Part shown: one piece after another, positions 51,719-64,000 of the stretch
Layout: every line of letters starts with the position of its first letter
How positions within the stretch are numbered: the first letter of the stretch is position 1
Position numbers and translations under genes: made by a program
Source of the DNA: Amphibalanus amphitrite
Lineage: Eukaryota > Arthropoda > Thecostraca > Balanomorpha > Balanidae
Reading direction: 5' to 3'
NCBI RefSeq assembly: GCF_019059575.1
Contig: NW_024881672.1
Span: 310,001 to 374,000, forward strand
Length of the DNA: 64,000 nucleotides
Notes under the pieces: generated by a model
What the model was told of the DNA's origin: nothing
The model's input: the letters and a program-made list of their open reading frames with translations, nothing else
Database searches by the model: none

Positions 51719-54700
51719 AACACCTTTCAAGAAATATTGACTTAAAGTTGAATACCTTTTTCTGGGCCCCCCGGTATTGTTTGTGCCAATATAGGTACCT
51801 AGTGTGATTTATATTCAATTTAGAGCCCTGGATGCTGATTGCTGAAGGGGATTTTCACCCTTACCTCGTACATTGGAGACAGTTTGCTCCAATTGCATGT
51901 TCTGACCCAGTTACACCTTCTTCTATATGTAAGCAGGCTCTTGCATTGTGCCTGTAAAATTGCATTATCTGGTCACAGGTCACATCACACACTACCAACA
52001 GTCTGTTGAACAGGCACCCAAAGACATCCGTGCGGCACACTATGGTATCTGCGGTCCATGGATAAGGATCCTGCAGCCTTATAGGAAATGCCCATCTCCT
52101 ATCACGGACATTTTTGCATTAATATAGTACTGAGCAGCACTGAAAAAGTCATGGCATGTTCCTATTTATGGCCTTAAGCATAATGAAGACTCAAAAAATA
52201 AGTACCTCTAACTTTTAAAAGGCCAGAGCGCTGCTCGGTGGCCGGCTATCGCACTAGCCCACGCACACATACGTGCACGTTGCTGCAGCAACAGGCTATT
52301 GACTAATGAGAAGCGGGCTACGGAGAGCAGAGGTATATGAAAAATTGCAGTGACGTTGCACTTTCCTCACTTCTCATTGGTCAATAGCCCATTGCAGCTC
52401 AAGCTGGGTAACCAGCACATGTGAGCACCGGCAAGAGTACTAGCCGGCCGCCAATCAGGGCCCAAGACCACACACATGAGACTATCACACACCAAAATCC
52501 AAGATTCCTTTAAACCCAAAGCCGTTTTTAAGCCGCCATTGTGTATCAGTATCAGTATAGAGAACAAAACAGTCATGTAAACCAAAGTGTATAAAATAAC
52601 CCATGGTAAAGCGCAAAGGCTCGCGGCCACGCACACCCGACGTGCAAGGCGTACCTTGTTTTTTAAGCACACATAAAACCTTATGGGTATCGGTACTCTC
52701 TTAGTATACGTCACCCGGCCCGGGTATCTTGAATATCTTGCATAAAATGCGGCCCACGTGGCTTTCACCCATCCACTTCCGCTCCACCGCTCGACTACAG
52801 AAAATAAGCACTTCCGCTCAAGGCCGTGTAATATAGAGCTAGAATCATCCCACAATATCCGATGGACCGGGTGACGTCACTGGTGGAAACTACGCGGCAA
52901 GCTGTGCGTGGGTCGGGTACGTGTGGCACAATATCGTTGTTGGTTATTACTAAACCGTAAACGTTAATACAACAAATAGTCCTTAATTACTTTTTTACCC
53001 TCCTATAGCCAATTTCCTTGTCGGTACATTGCGGATCTGGGTCCCACTCCCAGGGTTGAAACTTGAACTTCAAAATCATGGGTCGGATGGGCGACCTTCC
53101 GAAGGGAGGACGAACGATTGCAAAGGTGTCTCGCACCGCCAATTGCATTATCTATCTGCAGTCTGCACCCACCACCCAGTGGCGTAGCCAGGGGCAGAGG
53201 GCACGTGCCACTCCCCTCCCCATCGGATTCCGGGTCCAAGTATTCACAAGGTGACAAGATGCCTACAAGGTTCAGCCCTTTTCAGCTTATGTGCGCTAAA
53301 ATAAGCGAAAACGCATGTTGGAGTCCGGCTTAGTTGCATCCAGCCAGGCGCGCGACACACATAATTTTTTAATGGGGGTGGCACGATCTGCAAACTGGGC
53401 CCCCCAAAAGCGGCCTTCCGAATGGGAGAGGGAGGGGGCACGGGCCCGTGTGCCCCCCCCCCTTGCGTGCGTCCTTGCATCCAGCAAGTAGCTCATACAG
53501 GTTTATTTTTCGATATATTCGTGATAGTGACACTGCACAAAATTATTTCACACTAAACACGCAGCGGGATATCGAGTATCGACACACGAAACGAATAACA
53601 TGGTCTACAACATCGCGACAACAATTACTCCAGTTATTTGACTGTCGACTGATTACGGGAATGATCGATGTTAAATGATCACGAATAATAAATCGTATCA
53701 TTGGGATACATTCTACCCGGCATCGGTAGGTAACAGACATGGCTCATATCCCCACCCCACACTTCACAGGTTTCCTAGCACCGTCCAAAAATCAAAACGT
53801 AACTTCGAAGTAACATATTTCGCCTCGGTTGGGAACTGACAATTTTAGGTGCAAGTTACAAATCAATCTTATGTGGACTGCACCCTGATATTGTCACTTT
53901 TCTGCTTTTATGCCTCAACTTTTCTCTAAGAAGCTACCGGCATATCACTCACAAATATTTGCGAGACTAAATATGGCTATCTGAAGTAACAGATAATAGA
54001 TGTAGACCGATATCACCGATAAGATCACATCACACGTCCCCACAAGCCTCTCACTTCCGACTAGACGACCGTGGGCTCTCTGCTGTCTGCGTCTGGTGTA
54101 GCGTGTCATGGCACGTAGAGCGGAAATAATAATCATACCGCGACGCCCTACCGAGCCGGAGCGCACGACTGGGTGTCACCAGACATTTCCTTACTCCAAG
54201 CTCACAGTGCTAACCAATGACCACCCGTACCCGACATCGCGGAGCCCACGGGATGTTACATACTGGGTTCCAGCCCCGCACACAAACGGACAATCTAGCT
54301 CTTTCTCAGGTAACACCAACAACAGCCAACAACATAACAGCTCTCATAAACATGTATGCCTACAGGTACCGCTAGTGAAGCACAGCACACTCCGGACACA
54401 TAGATAGGGTTCCTGCAAACTGGCTCAGGTTGGCGTCCTTCCGCGGAACCCATGCTGCAAAAAATCGATGCATGCGTCGCCAAATGGAGTGCGGTTTCAA
54501 ACACCGCTATACAGCACCGCAGCTTGCACAACCTTAGCCACCAAGAAGATGCTACGACGCTAGCTGCGACAGTTGGACGAGACCGAGTGTTCGACAGCTC
54601 TACAGAAAGTAAAGCAATGATCGCATACACCCCACATAGAACACAGGCATCTGCCCGTGGTGAGTGATAAATGGTGTCGGCTTGGATCGATTTCGCTCGC

Positions 54701-54786
54701 AGGGTTCGTCGGTATGTCGGAGAGCTCCGACATGGTCCCTTTACGGGCCCATCCGTTGGCAGTGGAGGGCGCCCGACGTAAGTCGC
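51719..54786. other. Intergenic region downstream of PI4KA
   Basis: No gene is recognised. An imperfect inverted repeat pairs GGCTATTGACTAATGAGAAG (52288) with the complement of CTTCTCATTGGTCAATAGCC (52370). 53175-53470 is G/C-run rich and begins with CAGTGGCGTAGCCAGGGG, which resembles the hAT-type ends seen elsewhere, but no clear partner was found. No minus-strand AATAAA lies close to the PI4KA stop. Confidence 0.5.
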
Positions 54787-63635
<8,849 letters not shown>

Positions 63636-63919
63636 CTGCCGTGAGGAGAAAGAACAGTGCAGTGTGACAGGAATTCATAAGAGGACACGACTTTGCGGCA
63701 TCCGGAATAAAAACTTCATTGGTAAACGTACGACATGCTTGTTGCGAAAAGATATAGCCATAATCAGCTAATGAAAAACAGCTGTATGCAACCACTACAG
63801 ACGGTAAGACACCGTTCCGTGCTTCTATCCTCAGGATACTGAAATCCTTCTCCTCCACGCCGCAACCCCCTCCGGGCTGGACAGGCAACTTTATCTCATG
63901 CGGGCTGCTCCCTTGGAGC

Positions 63920-63951
63920 GGCACCGCTGCTCCCGAGGGAGCAGCGGTGCC
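63920..63951. repeat. Perfect 15-bp palindromic hairpin
   Basis: GGCACCGCTGCTCCC and its exact reverse complement are separated by GA. It lies in PI4KA intron sequence. A minus-strand ORF through it shows no kinase similarity. Confidence 0.85.
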
Positions 63952-64000
63952 GAGGGAGTATCATGGGGCTGGGTGGCCTGTCCTCTGGACGGGCTCACCC

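Noticed and set aside
53175-53470. Third hAT-type MITE starting CAGTGGCGTAGCC
   Set aside because: The left end looks right, but no matching right end or 8-bp duplication could be found.

Overview
This is eukaryotic nuclear DNA with split genes, microsatellites and a very dense mix of transposon families. Degenerate CCTAA/CCTAC runs near 22.9 kb resemble the arthropod telomere repeat, and the element mix (CR1-like, Penelope, tyrosine-recombinase retroelements, Gypsy, mariner, P, Harbinger-like, CMC, hAT MITEs) fits an arthropod, perhaps a crustacean such as a barnacle. The species cannot be fixed from the sequence.

Only one host gene looks intact. The last 15 exons of phosphatidylinositol 4-kinase alpha (PI4KA) lie on the minus strand from 63635 down to the stop codon at 54787, and the gene continues past the right edge. 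Every intron has GT/AG ends and all codon phases join. A second host-derived locus, the 3' part of a USP37-like deubiquitinase (23312-26900, minus), is cut by a 5'-truncated LINE with a 13-bp target duplication and looks dead.

Layout. 0-9 kb: fragments of a SWIM zinc-finger protein, a Harbinger-like transposase tail and a P-element transposase. 9.4-13.3 kb: an SGNH hydrolase-like ORF, long (TA)n tracts with split duplications, and an RT/RNase H remnant of a DIRS/Ngaro-type element. 14-22.8 kb: CR1-like fragments, a DUF4806-like exon, a Gypsy gag and short-word arrays. 23-30 kb: the USP37 relic, the LINE, and a Gypsy element with duplicated zinc knuckles and a 3' LTR. 32-40 kb: a CMC (Transposase_21-like) element carrying a CR1 insertion, which itself carries a 1.35-kb inverted-repeat element. 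41-45.7 kb: a Penelope GIY-YIG relic and a near-complete Ngaro-like retroelement. 45.8-51.7 kb: a second CMC copy with a four-level insertion nest, then a Gypsy 3' end. 52-64 kb: PI4KA with a mariner and a hAT MITE in its introns.

The most interesting unexplained signal is a set of three TTAA-bounded elements (3890-4819, 32169-33201, 45819-47023). They share inverted-repeat ends, G-tract hairpins just inside the ends, interiors crowded with AGGTCA/TGACCT words, and no coding capacity. A looser theme is that several non-coding stretches are built from one reiterated, often self-complementary 6-12-mer each.
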